Assembly (NCBI RefSeq): GCF_018224615.1 | Contig: NZ_JAGTUK010000004.1 | Coordinates: 170,784-234,783 of the forward strand | DNA: 64,000 bases | Direction: 5' to 3' | Source of the DNA: Microbacterium paraoxydans | GTDB taxonomy: Bacteria; Actinomycetota; Actinomycetes; Actinomycetales; Microbacteriaceae | Part shown: positions 11,021-19,820 of the stretch, in pieces | Position numbering within the stretch: the first letter of the stretch is position 1 | Layout of the letters: every line of letters begins with the position of its first letter | The notes under the pieces: generated by a model | Seen by the model: only the letters and a program-made list of their open reading frames with translations | The model's database searches: none | Told to the model about the DNA's origin: nothing | Program-made: the position numbers and the translations under genes

Positions 11021-12063
11021 GCGTTCTCCTTCAGGGTCGTGTCCGTGGCGGACGGGGTGAGGGCGTAGCCGAGCGCCGGGGCGACCTCGGCGGCGAACAG
11101 CTCGATCGAGCGCAGTACGTGCTCGTGCGGCGCATCGACCGAGTGCACCTGGAACGCGACCTCGGTCGCGCGGGACAGCGTCGCGTCGGCCGCGAGCGAC
11201 GCGGCCACCTCCTCCGGGGTGCCCAGGTGCGTGTCGAGCGCGGCGATCAGGTCGTCGAGGTCGTCGCCGGGGATCGTCTGGCCCTGGCGGCGGAAACCCT
11301 CCGCGGCGCGGCGCAGCCCGACCTCCGCGAACCGCAGCGCCTCGGCCCTGTCGTCCGCCACGAACACCGTGCGCGAGGCCGTGATGCGCGGCGCGACCCC
11401 GGTCGGCAGCGCGTCGAGGTACGCGTCGATGATGGGGTCCTGCAGCTCCGACAGCGGCGCGTGCAGGCGCTCGGCGGGTCGCGGCTGCGTGCGCGACAGC
11501 AGCAGCCCGTGACCGTGCACGCCCGCGCGGTGGCCGCCCGGAGCGGAGAACGTCGCCTGCCACACGCGGGCCGCGAGGTCGCCCGGGTCGGGGTACAGCG
11601 TGTTGTCTCCGCCGACGTCCTCCCCCGCGAGCGCGTCGAGCAGCACGCGCAGCTTGCGGTCGTACGCGGCGGCCTTGTCGCGCACGTCTTCGCCGAACGG
11701 CACGAACGACGAGGGCGTGCCCCCGCTGCCGAGGCCGAGGTCGAGCCGTCCGCCGGAGAGCAGGTCGGCGACCACGGCGTCCTCCGCCACGCGCACCGGG
11801 TCTTCCAGCGGCAGGGTGATGACCCCGGTGCCCAGCCGGAGGCGGCTCGTGTGCGCGGCGGCGTGCGCGAGGAACACCAGCGGCGACGGCAGCCCGCCCT
11901 CCGCGGCCCGGAAGTGGTGCTGCGCGACCCAGGCGCGACCGATGCCGTGTCGTTCCGCGTGCTGGAGCTGCGCCGTGGCCAGCGCGTAGCGGTCGGCCGG
12001 AGAGGCGTCGTCGAGCAGGCGGGTGAAGAACGCCACGGTGGGGGCGGCGGCTGGTGCGGTCAT
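11017..12063 (-). CDS. FMN-dependent luciferase-like monooxygenase, KPN_01858-type
   Basis: A 348-residue bacterial-luciferase-fold (TIM barrel) protein. Features include an early GIGRAWVAQHHFRAAEGG segment, RLRLGTGVITLPLEDPVRVAEDAVVADLLSGG and the LDLGLGSGGTP strand, all standard landmarks of flavin-dependent monooxygenases that use reduced FMN from a partner reductase. From memory it fits the putative LLM family KPN_01858. The substrate is unknown, but the link to an ABC importer and AhpD-like proteins indicates oxidation of an imported compound. Both ends overlap neighbours by four bases, placing it in the middle of the operon between the transporter ATPase and the CMD pair. The reductase is not encoded in the operon; the FMN reductase at 2126 is one candidate. 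Confidence 0.8.
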   Translation of the reverse strand: MTAPAAAPTVAFFTRLLDDASPADRYALATAQLQHAERHGIGRAWVAQHHFRAAEGGLPSPLVFLAHAAAHTSRLRLGTGVITLPLEDPVRVAEDAVVADLLSGGRLDLGLGSGGTPSSFVPFGEDVRDKAAAYDRKLRVLLDALAGEDVGGDNTLYPDPGDLAARVWQATFSAPGGHRAGVHGHGLLLSRTQPRPAERLHAPLSELQDPIIDAYLDALPTGVAPRITASRTVFVADDRAEALRFAEVGLRRAAEGFRRQGQTIPGDDLDDLIAALDTHLGTPEEVAASLAADATLSRATEVAFQVHSVDAPHEHVLRSIELFAAEVAPALGYALTPSATDTTLKENA

Positions 12064-13700
12064 GCGGGGACCTCTCGGCTCTGGGGGACGTCTCTGGCAC
12101 CGGGCACGGCGGCGAGCAGTTCCCTGGTGTACTCGTGCTGCGGGTCGTGGAACAGCTCCTCGGTCTGCCCCTCCTCCACCACGCGGCCGCGGCGCATGAC
12201 CGACACCGTGTGGCTGATGCGGCGCACCACGGCGAGATCGTGGGAGATGAAGAGGTACGTGAGCCCGAGCTCGGCCTGCAGCGACGTGAGCAGTTCGAGG
12301 ATGCGCGCCTGCACCGTCACGTCGAGCGCCGACACCGCCTCGTCGAGCACCACGATCTCGGGGTCGATTGCCAGGGCGCGGGCGATCGCGACGCGCTGCC
12401 GCTGCCCGCCCGACAGCTCGCGCGGGGTGCGGCGGGCGACGTCGGACGGCAGCGACACCCGGTCGAGCAGGGCGAGCGCGCGCTCACGCCGTTCGGTCCT
12501 GCCGCCGACGCGGAAGTTCTGCAGCGGCTCCGCGACGATGTCGACGATGGGCTGCCGCGGGTCGAGCGACGCGAACGGGTTCTGGTACACGAGCTGGATG
12601 CGCCGGCGCAGTTCGCGCAGCGATGCTCCCTTCGCCGCGGTCACGTCGTCGCCGCCGATCTCGATCGATCCGGCGTCCGGCTGGTGGAACCGGGTCACGA
12701 GTCGCGCGGTCGTGGTCTTGCCGGAGCCCGACTCCCCCACGAGCGCGTGCGTGGTGCCGCGGCGCACCCGGAACGACACGTCGTCCACGGCGCGGAACCG
12801 CTCGCGACCGGCAACCCGGAACTCCTTCACGAGTCCGTCGGCCACGATCGCGTACGGGTTCTCGGCGGCGACGGCGGCCGCATCCCGCAGGAACGGCGGC
12901 GCGTCGGGCCGGCGGAACCCGGTCGCGAACGCGGGCGCGTCGGCGAGCAGCTGCCGCGTGTACGGCTCCCGCGGCGCCGCGAGCACCACGTCGCTGGGCC
13001 CCTGCTCCACGATGCGGCCGTCCTTGAGCACGACGAGCCGCGCCGCCCGGTCGGCAGCGACCCCCAGGTCGTGCGTCACCAGCAGGATGCTCGTGCCGTC
13101 CTCGCGCTGCAGCTCGTCGAGCAGGTCGAGCACCGTGCGCTGCACCGTGGCGTCGAGCGCGCTGGTGGGCTCGTCCGCGATCAGCAGCCGCGGGCGCAGC
13201 GCCACCGCGGTCGCGATCAGCACGCGCTGCCGCATGCCGCCGGACAGCTCGTGCGGGTACTGGCGTGCGCGCAGCGCGGGGTCGTCGATGCCGACGCGGT
13301 CGAGCAGCTCGATCGCCCTGGCCCTGCGCGACCGCCGGTCCCGGTGGCCGTGCAGGCGCAGGATCTCCTCCACCTGCACCCCCACGGGTCGCACGGGGTC
13401 GAGCGAGGTCGTGGGGTCCTGCGGCACGAGCCCGATCTCGGGTCCGCGGATGCCGCGCAGGGCGCGGTCGCTCCAGCCGGAGATGTCGAGGTCGCCCAGG
13501 AGCACGCGGCCCGCGTCCACGCGGCCGCCCTCCGGCAGCAGCCCCAGCAGCGCGTGGGCCGTGGTGGACTTGCCCGACCCGGACTCGCCGACCAGGGCCA
13601 GCGTCTCGCCCTCGGCGATGTCGAACGAGATGCCGTGCACGACCTCACGGTCGCCGTACGACACCGTGAGGTCGGTGGCGGTGAGGACGGTCATGGTCAT
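12060..13700 (-). CDS. Dipeptide/nickel-type ABC transporter, fused double ATP-binding protein
   Basis: A 546-residue protein with two complete ABC ATPase domains in tandem, equivalent to DppD plus DppF. Domain 1 has Walker A GESGSGKST near residue 38 and signature LSGGMRQR. Domain 2 (from about residue 295) has GESGSGKTT and LSGGQRQR with a VLDEAVSALDVT Walker B region. The segment after domain 1 (LAAPREPYTRQLL) and the C-terminal tail (HDPQHEYTRELLAAVPG) are the oligopeptide-type extension. It powers import through the two adjacent permeases and the lipoprotein receptor. ATG 13700 overlaps the permease stop (ATGA); an upstream in-frame reading inside the permease gene is not credible. Confidence 0.9.
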   Translation of the reverse strand: MTMTVLTATDLTVSYGDREVVHGISFDIAEGETLALVGESGSGKSTTAHALLGLLPEGGRVDAGRVLLGDLDISGWSDRALRGIRGPEIGLVPQDPTTSLDPVRPVGVQVEEILRLHGHRDRRSRRARAIELLDRVGIDDPALRARQYPHELSGGMRQRVLIATAVALRPRLLIADEPTSALDATVQRTVLDLLDELQREDGTSILLVTHDLGVAADRAARLVVLKDGRIVEQGPSDVVLAAPREPYTRQLLADAPAFATGFRRPDAPPFLRDAAAVAAENPYAIVADGLVKEFRVAGRERFRAVDDVSFRVRRGTTHALVGESGSGKTTTARLVTRFHQPDAGSIEIGGDDVTAAKGASLRELRRRIQLVYQNPFASLDPRQPIVDIVAEPLQNFRVGGRTERRERALALLDRVSLPSDVARRTPRELSGGQRQRVAIARALAIDPEIVVLDEAVSALDVTVQARILELLTSLQAELGLTYLFISHDLAVVRRISHTVSVMRRGRVVEEGQTEELFHDPQHEYTRELLAAVPGARDVPQSREVPA

Positions 13701-14587
13701 CGCGCTCCCCTTCCGATGCGGTGGCTGATGCGGTTGGCGCTGAGCACGACCGCGACCACCACGAGGCCGGGGAGGGCCGTGAGCCACCAGGCCGTCGCGA
13801 TGTAGTTGCGGCCCTCGGCGATCAGCAGCCCCCACTCGGGCGTGGGTGGCGGCGCGCCGTAGCCGAGGAACCCGAGCGTGGAGATCGCCAGGATCGCGGT
13901 GCCGAACTGGAGGGCGGCGAGCGCGACGATCGGGGTGAGCGAGTTGGGCAGCACGTGGCGGCGCAGCACGGCGAAGAAGGTCGCGCCGCTACCGAACGCG
14001 GCCTCGACGTACTCGGTGCGCCGCACGCGCGCGACCTCGGCGCGCATCAGGCGGGCGAACGCTGCGACGCTGCCGAGCCCGACCGCGATGGCCGCATTCA
14101 CGGTGCCGAAACCGAGCAGGATGATGACCGACAGCGACAGCAGCAGGCCGGGGATCGCCAGGAGCACGTCGACGATGCGCATCAGCACGTCATCCACGAT
14201 GCCGCCGACGGACCCGGCGATCGCGCCGAGCACCGTGCCGAGCGCGAGGCCGACGGTCACGGCGATGAGCGCGCCGGAGAGCGAGTGCACCGCGCCGTGC
14301 ACGACCCGGCCGAACAGGTCGCGGCCGAGCGTGTCCGTGCCGAACCAGTGCGCGGCGCTCGGGGGCAGCAGCTTGTCGGCCGGCACGCCCGTGAGGGGGT
14401 CGCCCGGCGCGAACAGCCCGGGGATCAGCGCCCAGAGCACCGCGAGCGTCACCACGGCGACCGCCAGGTACAGGCCCCACGGGCGGCGGCGCAGGCCACG
14501 CCGGCGGCGCGGGGGCGCGGCGGGTGCGGGCGCCGAGGCCGTCGCGGTGACAGTGTCGGCGGTCTCGGCGATCACGGGAGCGGTCAT
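13697..14587 (-). CDS. ABC transporter permease, DppC/OppC-like
   Basis: A 296-residue inner-membrane subunit. An N-terminal Ala/Pro-rich and then Arg-rich cytoplasmic stretch precedes the first membrane helix (GLYLAVAVVTLAVLWALIPG). The OppC-type N-terminal loop motif HWFGTDTLGRDLFGRVVHG is clear. The EAA-like cytoplasmic loop appears as EYVEAAFGSGATFFAVLRRHVLPN. It forms the translocation pore together with the DppB-like protein encoded just upstream in the operon. Both ends overlap neighbours by four bases. The substrate class is set by the binding protein, not visible here. Confidence 0.9.
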   Translation of the reverse strand: MTAPVIAETADTVTATASAPAPAAPPRRRRGLRRRPWGLYLAVAVVTLAVLWALIPGLFAPGDPLTGVPADKLLPPSAAHWFGTDTLGRDLFGRVVHGAVHSLSGALIAVTVGLALGTVLGAIAGSVGGIVDDVLMRIVDVLLAIPGLLLSLSVIILLGFGTVNAAIAVGLGSVAAFARLMRAEVARVRRTEYVEAAFGSGATFFAVLRRHVLPNSLTPIVALAALQFGTAILAISTLGFLGYGAPPPTPEWGLLIAEGRNYIATAWWLTALPGLVVVAVVLSANRISHRIGRGAR

Positions 14588-15561
14588 GCGGTCGCCTCCT
14601 GCGGCGTGCGGCGGGGTTCAGGGCGACCGCGGCGGGCGGAGGTGCGCTGCCGCGGGTCGATGAGGGGCGTCGCGAGGTCCACCGCGAAGCTGATGAGCAC
14701 GAAGCCGAGCGCCGACAGCAGCACGACGCCCTGCAGCACCGGGATGTCCTGGTTCGCCACGGCCTGTTCGGTGAGCCGGCCGATCCCGGTGCGCCCGAAC
14801 ACCGTCTCGGTCACGACGGCGCCGCCCACGAGCTCGCCGAACAGCACGCCCGCGATCGTGAGGGTGGGCACCGCGGCGTTGCGGGCGACCGAGCGCGTGA
14901 GCACCCACAGCGGTGGCGCCCCCTTCGCGCGCACCACGGTCACGAACGGCTGCGCCTGCACCTGGTCTATCGACCGCACGAGCACCTGCGCGAGCGGCGC
15001 GGAGATCGGCACGGCCAGGGTGAGCACGGGCAGCACGAGCCCGCTCACCGGGTCGGCTCCGACGATCGGCACCCAGCCGAGCCCGAAGGAGAAGACCTGG
15101 ATGAGCAGGATCCCGAGCCAGAACACCGGTACCGCGACGAACAGTCCCGGCACCTGGCGAAGGCCCGTGCGCAGCCACGCGAACGGCGCGAGCGACGACA
15201 GCCCGGCGATCAGCACGGCCAGCACGAGCGCCACCACGAGCCCGAGCGACGCGAGCAGCAGGGTCGCGGGCAGCGCCTCGGCCAGCATCGTCCGCACCGG
15301 GGTGCCGAACTGCGTCGAGTAGCCGAAGTCGCCCGCGAGGAACCCGAGCCCGGCGTGCACGTACTGCTGCCACCACGGGAGGTCGGCGCCGTAGGTCGCG
15401 CGGATGTCGTCGAGCTGCTCCGGCGAGAGCCCGAGGCTCGGGTCGGAGAACTTGATCAGGATCGCGTCGCCCGGCAGCAGCTGCAGCAGGAAGAAGGTGG
15501 CCGTGAAGGCCGCGATCAGCACGATCGCGGCCTGTCCGGCTCGTCGGAGGACGAAGCTCAT
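14584..15561 (-). CDS. ABC transporter permease, DppB/OppB-like
   Basis: A 325-residue membrane protein with about six helices. It starts MSFVLRRAGQAAIVLIAAFTA, the usual short basic N-terminus followed by helix 1 and LLPGDAILIKF. The periplasmic-loop region YGADLPWWQQYVHAGLGFLAGDFGYS is characteristic of DppB-type permeases. The EAA-like loop is seen as FVTVVRAKGAPPLWVLTRSVARN. The start ATG 15561 was selected because the conserved N-terminus starts there; longer readings enter the coding end of the binding-protein gene. There is a 16-base gap to that upstream gene and a 4-base overlap with the downstream permease. Confidence 0.9.
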   Translation of the reverse strand: MSFVLRRAGQAAIVLIAAFTATFFLLQLLPGDAILIKFSDPSLGLSPEQLDDIRATYGADLPWWQQYVHAGLGFLAGDFGYSTQFGTPVRTMLAEALPATLLLASLGLVVALVLAVLIAGLSSLAPFAWLRTGLRQVPGLFVAVPVFWLGILLIQVFSFGLGWVPIVGADPVSGLVLPVLTLAVPISAPLAQVLVRSIDQVQAQPFVTVVRAKGAPPLWVLTRSVARNAAVPTLTIAGVLFGELVGGAVVTETVFGRTGIGRLTEQAVANQDIPVLQGVVLLSALGFVLISFAVDLATPLIDPRQRTSARRGRPEPRRTPQEATA

Positions 15562-15577
15562 CGCGTCACCGTCGTCC

Positions 15578-17212
15578 TCACTGCTCCGCGAGCCAGACGC
15601 CGGAGAACGTGGGGCGCCCGACCGACTCGAACGCGACGCCGTGCACGGAGGTCGCGGCACCGTACACCTGCGGCTCCTCGAACAGCGGGATCACGTAGGC
15701 CTGCTCGGCGATGTAGTCCTGCACGGCCTGCGACGCGGCGATGCGCTTGTCGGCGTCGGGCTCGGAGGCCACGGCCAGCAGCAGCTCGTCGAGCTTCGCG
15801 TCCTGCGAGATCAGCACGTCGCGGTTCTTGGTGAAGTACTGGCTCTTGATGACGTCGAGGTCGGCGCGTCCGACCATCGAGTGGTAGAACCCGGTCTTCA
15901 GCGGGTCGCGGGTGTCCTCGGCGTAGGTGCCGGCGTCGCCGGGCTTCACGGTCAGCTCCACGCCGACCTTTGCGAGCTGCTGGGCGATCAGCTCCAGCGT
16001 CTGCTTCGACAGCGGCTGCGGCTTGGCCTCGTACACCGTGATCGCGAGACGCTCGCCGTCCTTCTCCCTGATGCCGTCGTCGCCGCGCTCCCACCCGGCG
16101 TCGTCGAGCAGCTTCTCGGCCTTGTCCGGGTCGTAGGCGTAGTGCTCCGACTCGTCCTTGTAGCCGACGGCCTGGGAGGACAGCACCGACGTCGCCACGG
16201 GGTAGTTCTCGGTGAAGAGCGTGTCGACGACCTCCTGCGCGTTCACGGCCGCGATGATCGCCTGCCGCACGCGGATGTCGCTGAGTAGCGGGTTGCCCGG
16301 CCGCAGCGCGATGGAGTTGTTCACGCCGCGCGTCTGCGGGGCGTAGAGCGTGAAACCGGCCCCCTCCACACGGTCCTCGTCGAAGGCCTGCACGTAGCGG
16401 ACGAAGTCGGCCTGTCCGGCCAGCAGCGACCCGATGCGCACGGAGTCCTCCGGGGTGATCAGCACGTGCACGGCGTCCAGGTACGGGCGGCCGTCGTTGT
16501 CGGCGCTCTCCGGTCCCCACGCGTAGTCGTCGCGGGCTTCGAGCGTGTACTCGGTGCCGAGCTTCTCGTCGGTGACGGTGAACGGGCCGGAGCCGATGAT
16601 GTCGGCCGCGTTGCCTGCGCCGAAGTCCTCGATCGTCCCGTCGAGCGTCTCCGGCGAGAGCAGCCCGGAGTTGATGGTGGACGTCGCCTGCAGGAACCCG
16701 GGCGACGGGGCGGAGAAGCGGAACGTGACGGTGTCCTCGTCGACGACCTCGCTGCTGGCGTAGTTGTTGATCGCCTCGGACACCGTGAGCCCGCGATCGG
16801 CGTCGCCCAGGCCATAGGTGTCGAAGTTCTTGGCCACGGCGGCGGCGTCGAGCGGCGTGCCGTCCGAGAACGTGATGTCGGGGTTCAGGTCGAACGTGTA
16901 CTCGGTGGCGTCGTCGTTCACGGTCCAGTCCGCCGCGACCCACGGCTCGATCTCGAGTGTCTCCGGGTTCTGCCACGTGAGCCGGGCGGCGATGTTGTTG
17001 ACGATGCCGCCGTTCGGGTAGAAGCCGGCCTGCGGCGGGTACAGGTTGGTGTACGCCTGGTGCTCCAGGTACGTGAGCGTCCCGCCCGTGACCGGGTCGC
17101 CCGAGTCGGTCGGGGTGCCGGCGGGGGCGGCGGAGGTCGCGCACGCGGCGAGGCTCCCGGCCAGGACGAGGGGCAGCGCGACGGCGGCGGTGCGGATCAG
17201 ACGGCGGTTCAT
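15578..17212 (-). CDS. ABC transporter substrate-binding lipoprotein, KPN_01854-type
   Basis: A 544-residue extracytoplasmic lipoprotein. The signal peptide MNRRLIRTAAVALPLVLAG ends in a lipobox (L-A-A-C, Cys24), so the mature protein is anchored by a lipidated cysteine. The body has the SBP_bac_5 (dipeptide/nickel receptor) layout: GGTLTYLEHQA, then WTVNDDATEYTFDLNPDITFSDGTPLDAAAV, and later RPGNPLLSDIRVRQAIIAAVN. From memory it is of the KPN_01854 family, which keeps company with the same oxygenase and CMD genes. A GGAG ribosome-binding site precedes the ATG. It is separated from the upstream monooxygenase gene by 128 bases holding a promoter and a palindrome, so it heads the transporter part of the locus. 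Confidence 0.88.
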   Translation of the reverse strand: MNRRLIRTAAVALPLVLAGSLAACATSAAPAGTPTDSGDPVTGGTLTYLEHQAYTNLYPPQAGFYPNGGIVNNIAARLTWQNPETLEIEPWVAADWTVNDDATEYTFDLNPDITFSDGTPLDAAAVAKNFDTYGLGDADRGLTVSEAINNYASSEVVDEDTVTFRFSAPSPGFLQATSTINSGLLSPETLDGTIEDFGAGNAADIIGSGPFTVTDEKLGTEYTLEARDDYAWGPESADNDGRPYLDAVHVLITPEDSVRIGSLLAGQADFVRYVQAFDEDRVEGAGFTLYAPQTRGVNNSIALRPGNPLLSDIRVRQAIIAAVNAQEVVDTLFTENYPVATSVLSSQAVGYKDESEHYAYDPDKAEKLLDDAGWERGDDGIREKDGERLAITVYEAKPQPLSKQTLELIAQQLAKVGVELTVKPGDAGTYAEDTRDPLKTGFYHSMVGRADLDVIKSQYFTKNRDVLISQDAKLDELLLAVASEPDADKRIAASQAVQDYIAEQAYVIPLFEEPQVYGAATSVHGVAFESVGRPTFSGVWLAEQ

Positions 17213-17340
17213 GCGGAGGACTCCTCGGGTGGGGTGCGGGTGTGCAGGGGTGCGGTGTGCGGTGTGGGGTTCACGCTAGGAAGCGGCGGGGGCGGCGTGC
17301 CGGGTGGCGGACACGGGAGGTCGCCAGGCGACACCGCCGG
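17213..17340 (-). promoter_or_regulatory. Promoter/operator region before the substrate-binding protein gene
   Basis: A -10-like TAGCGT (17273-17278, minus strand) lies about 60 bases upstream of the lipoprotein ATG, and GGAG lies near the start codon. A perfect 13-bp palindrome, GTCGCCAGGCGAC, is at 17320-17332, upstream of the promoter. The sequence TCACGCTAGGAAGCG (17271-17285) is almost repeated at the promoter of the first gene of the locus (TCACGCTAGAAGCG, 18725-18738). Confidence 0.5.
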
Positions 17341-18720
17341 TCACGCATCGACACGCGACGTCACACGCAGGCGGTCGCGCAGCGTGGTCGCGTCGTCGTC
17401 CGGGGCGCGCAGCAGCCCGCGTCGCCGCAGCTCGGGCGCGGCCAGCTGCACGAACGCCTCGAACTGCGCGGGCTGGAACGCGGAGAGCACGTTGAACCCG
17501 TCGGCCGCCCCCTCGTCGCGCCACGTCTCGAAGTGGTCGGCGACCGCGGCGGCGTCCCCCACCACGAACGCGGCGGGCACGGCGTGCGCGGCGACCAGGT
17601 GCCGCCACGTGAGCACGGCGTCGGCGCCGATGCCCAGCCCGGCGATGTGCGCCACACGCTCGATCAGCGCCGCCCCGCGCTCGCCGAGGCGCAGCGCCTC
17701 GGCGGTCCCCACCGCCGCGTCGAAGTCCGCGTCGCGCAGCGGGTCGTCGGCGGGAACCCCGAGCGCGTCCGCGAGTGCCGCGACCGTGCGGTTCGGCGGG
17801 AAACCGGGCCGCGCGACCTGAGACGCTTCCGCGAGCGGCACGAGCGCGAGCAGCCGCGCCACGATCCGGTGCGCCTCGGCACGGGTGTCGGCGACCACGG
17901 GCAGCACGGGCGCGATCACCCGCAGCGACTCGGGCGACCGGCCGGACGCGGCCGCGATCTCCCGCAGTCCCCGGCGCGTGGCGACCGCGTCGGCGAGGGT
18001 CGGCGAGGCGATGAGCGCGAGGTCCGCCTCGGTCGCGGCGAGCGCGCGCGACCGCGGCGACGTGCCGGCGTGGACGATCGGGATGCGCCCCTGCGGCGGT
18101 CGCGCGACGTTGAGCGGCCCGGTCACGCGCACGTGCGCGCCCTCCAGGTTCGCGGCACGCAGCCGGTCGGCGTCGATCAGCACTCCGCGCGCGGCGTCGG
18201 CGATCCAGGCGTCCTCGTCCCACGAGTCCCACAGCCGGCGCAGCGCCGTGACGAACTCCTCGGCCCGGTCGTAGCGGGTGTCGTTGTCGGCGTGGGCGTC
18301 GCGTCCGTGGTTGCCCGCCGCGCGCGGCTCGGCCCCGGTGACCAGGTTCACGCCGGCACGGCCGCCCGTGAGCACGTCGAGCGACGCCAGCGACCGCGCG
18401 GTCGTGTACGGGTCGGCGTAGGTGGTGTTGACGGTCGCGATGAGTCCGATGCGCGACGTGATGCCGGCCAGGTACAGCACCGCGCTGACCGGGTCGATGC
18501 GGGCGAGCAGGTACGGGTCGCGGAACTCCAGGTCGGGGCCCGTGGCGAGCCAGTCGCCGAAGAACAGGTAGTCGAGTCCGGCCGCCTCCCCCGCGGCCGC
18601 GATGCGCCGCAGCACCTCGGCGTCGCGCGCGGGGTCGCGGTGGGCTCCGGGGTGACGCCAGCCGGACGGGTAGGCGCCGAGCGTGCGCACCATGGCACCG
18701 ATCAGGAGGGGTTCGGTCAT
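17341..18720 (-). CDS. FMN-dependent monooxygenase of the NtaA/SnaA/DszA class
   Basis: A 459-residue luciferase-fold monooxygenase. Landmarks of the nitrilotriacetate monooxygenase group are clear: GLDYLFFGDWLATGPDLEFRDP, ITSRIGLIATVNTTYADPYTTAR, GGRAGVNLVTGAEPRAAGNHG, and GRIPIVHAGTSPRSRALAA. These enzymes oxidise C-N or C-S bonded small molecules with reduced FMN from a separate reductase; relatives include DszA and B. subtilis YtnJ/CmoJ. TAGCGT (18727-18732) lies six bases before the ATG, so the mRNA is probably leaderless. This gene heads the locus and is followed by the importer. Use of an organosulfur or N-substituted nutrient is the likely theme, not proven by sequence. Confidence 0.85.
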   Translation of the reverse strand: MTEPLLIGAMVRTLGAYPSGWRHPGAHRDPARDAEVLRRIAAAGEAAGLDYLFFGDWLATGPDLEFRDPYLLARIDPVSAVLYLAGITSRIGLIATVNTTYADPYTTARSLASLDVLTGGRAGVNLVTGAEPRAAGNHGRDAHADNDTRYDRAEEFVTALRRLWDSWDEDAWIADAARGVLIDADRLRAANLEGAHVRVTGPLNVARPPQGRIPIVHAGTSPRSRALAATEADLALIASPTLADAVATRRGLREIAAASGRSPESLRVIAPVLPVVADTRAEAHRIVARLLALVPLAEASQVARPGFPPNRTVAALADALGVPADDPLRDADFDAAVGTAEALRLGERGAALIERVAHIAGLGIGADAVLTWRHLVAAHAVPAAFVVGDAAAVADHFETWRDEGAADGFNVLSAFQPAQFEAFVQLAAPELRRRGLLRAPDDDATTLRDRLRVTSRVDA

Positions 18721-18824
18721 GCCGTCACGCTAGAAGCGCGGGCGGCGGGCGGCCACGGTGCGGAAGCCGAGGGTCACGCGACGTCACACGGCGACATATC
18801 CACCCCACCCTCTACGCTGAGACC
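18721..18824. promoter_or_regulatory. Divergent control region between the monooxygenase and Gfo/Idh/MocA genes
   Basis: The minus-strand -10 box TAGCGT (18727-18732) and the plus-strand box TACGCT (18813-18818) each lie six bases before their start codons. Between them, GTCACGCGAC (18774-18783) followed by GTCACACGGCGAC (18784-18796) forms overlapping imperfect inverted repeats. These resemble in part the GTCGCC-type palindrome before the binding-protein gene and are candidates for a shared operator. Confidence 0.45.
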
Positions 18825-19820
18825 ATGACTGGTCTTCGTTGGGGAATCCTCGCGACCGGCGGCATCGCCGGCGCCTTCGCATCCGACCTGCGCACCGCAG
18901 GACTCGATCTGGTCGCGGTGGGCTCGCGCTCGCAGGAGTCGGCCGACACGTTCGCCGCGCGCTTCGACATCCCGCACGCGCACCCGTCGTATGAGGCGCT
19001 GGTGGCCGACCCCGACGTGGACATCATCTACGTCTCCACGCCCCACCCGATGCACCACGAGAACGCCCGCCTCGCCCTGGAGCACGGCAAGCACGTGCTG
19101 GTCGAGAAGGCGTTCACGCTGAACCAGGCCGAGGCCGCCGATCTGCAGGCGCTCGCCGCCGAGCGTGGCCTGCTGGTCACCGAGGCCATGTGGACCAGGT
19201 ACCTGCCGCACATGGTGCGCATCCGTGAGCTGATCGCCGAGGGGGCGCTGGGCGAGATCCGCACCGTGAGCGCCGACCACACGCAGCAGCTGCCGACCGA
19301 TCCGGCGCACCGCCTGAACGCGCTGGAGCTCGGCGGCGGCGCGCTGCTCGACCTCGGCATCTACCCGATCTCGTTCATCTGGGACATCCTCGGCGCCCCC
19401 ACCACCATCCGCGCGGTGGGCCGTCTGGTCGAGACGGGCGCCGACTCCGAGGTCGCCACGGTCATGACGCACGAGGGCGGAGCGGTCTCCACCAGCCTGT
19501 CGTCGTCGCGCGGTGCGGGCCCCAACGCGGCCAGCATCGTGGGCACGGAGGCCCGCATCGACATCGACCGCGTGTGGTACGCCCCGACCACGTTCCGCCT
19601 GGTGCTGCCGGACGGCACGGTCAAGGAGGAGTACGTGACGGAGATCGACGGCCGCGGCATGCAGTTCGAGGCCATCGCGGCGGAGCGGCTCGTCGCCGAG
19701 GGGAACCTCGCCGGCGACATCCTGCCGATCGCCGAGACCGTCGCCATCATGGGGGCGCTCGACGAGATCCGCGCACAGATCGGGGTCACGTACCCGGGTG
19801 AGGAGGACCACCGTGGCTGA
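18825..19820 (+). CDS. Gfo/Idh/MocA family NAD(P)-dependent oxidoreductase
   Basis: A 331-residue two-domain dehydrogenase. The Rossmann N-terminus reads WGILATGGIAGAFASDL, followed by DIIYVSTPHPMHHENARLAL and the family hallmark EKAFTLN (Glu-Lys pair near residues 94-95). The C-terminal domain has the conserved GGGALLDLGIYPISF strand. Such enzymes oxidise or reduce sugars, cyclitols or dihydrodiols; this one is nearest in motif pattern to trans-1,2-dihydrodiol dehydrogenase-like members. TACGCT at 18813-18818 supports a leaderless ATG at 18825. The stop overlaps the NYN gene by eight bases, so the two are co-translated although no functional connection is evident. Confidence 0.87.
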   Translation: MTGLRWGILATGGIAGAFASDLRTAGLDLVAVGSRSQESADTFAARFDIPHAHPSYEALVADPDVDIIYVSTPHPMHHENARLALEHGKHVLVEKAFTLNQAEAADLQALAAERGLLVTEAMWTRYLPHMVRIRELIAEGALGEIRTVSADHTQQLPTDPAHRLNALELGGGALLDLGIYPISFIWDILGAPTTIRAVGRLVETGADSEVATVMTHEGGAVSTSLSSSRGAGPNAASIVGTEARIDIDRVWYAPTTFRLVLPDGTVKEEYVTEIDGRGMQFEAIAAERLVAEGNLAGDILPIAETVAIMGALDEIRAQIGVTYPGEEDHRG

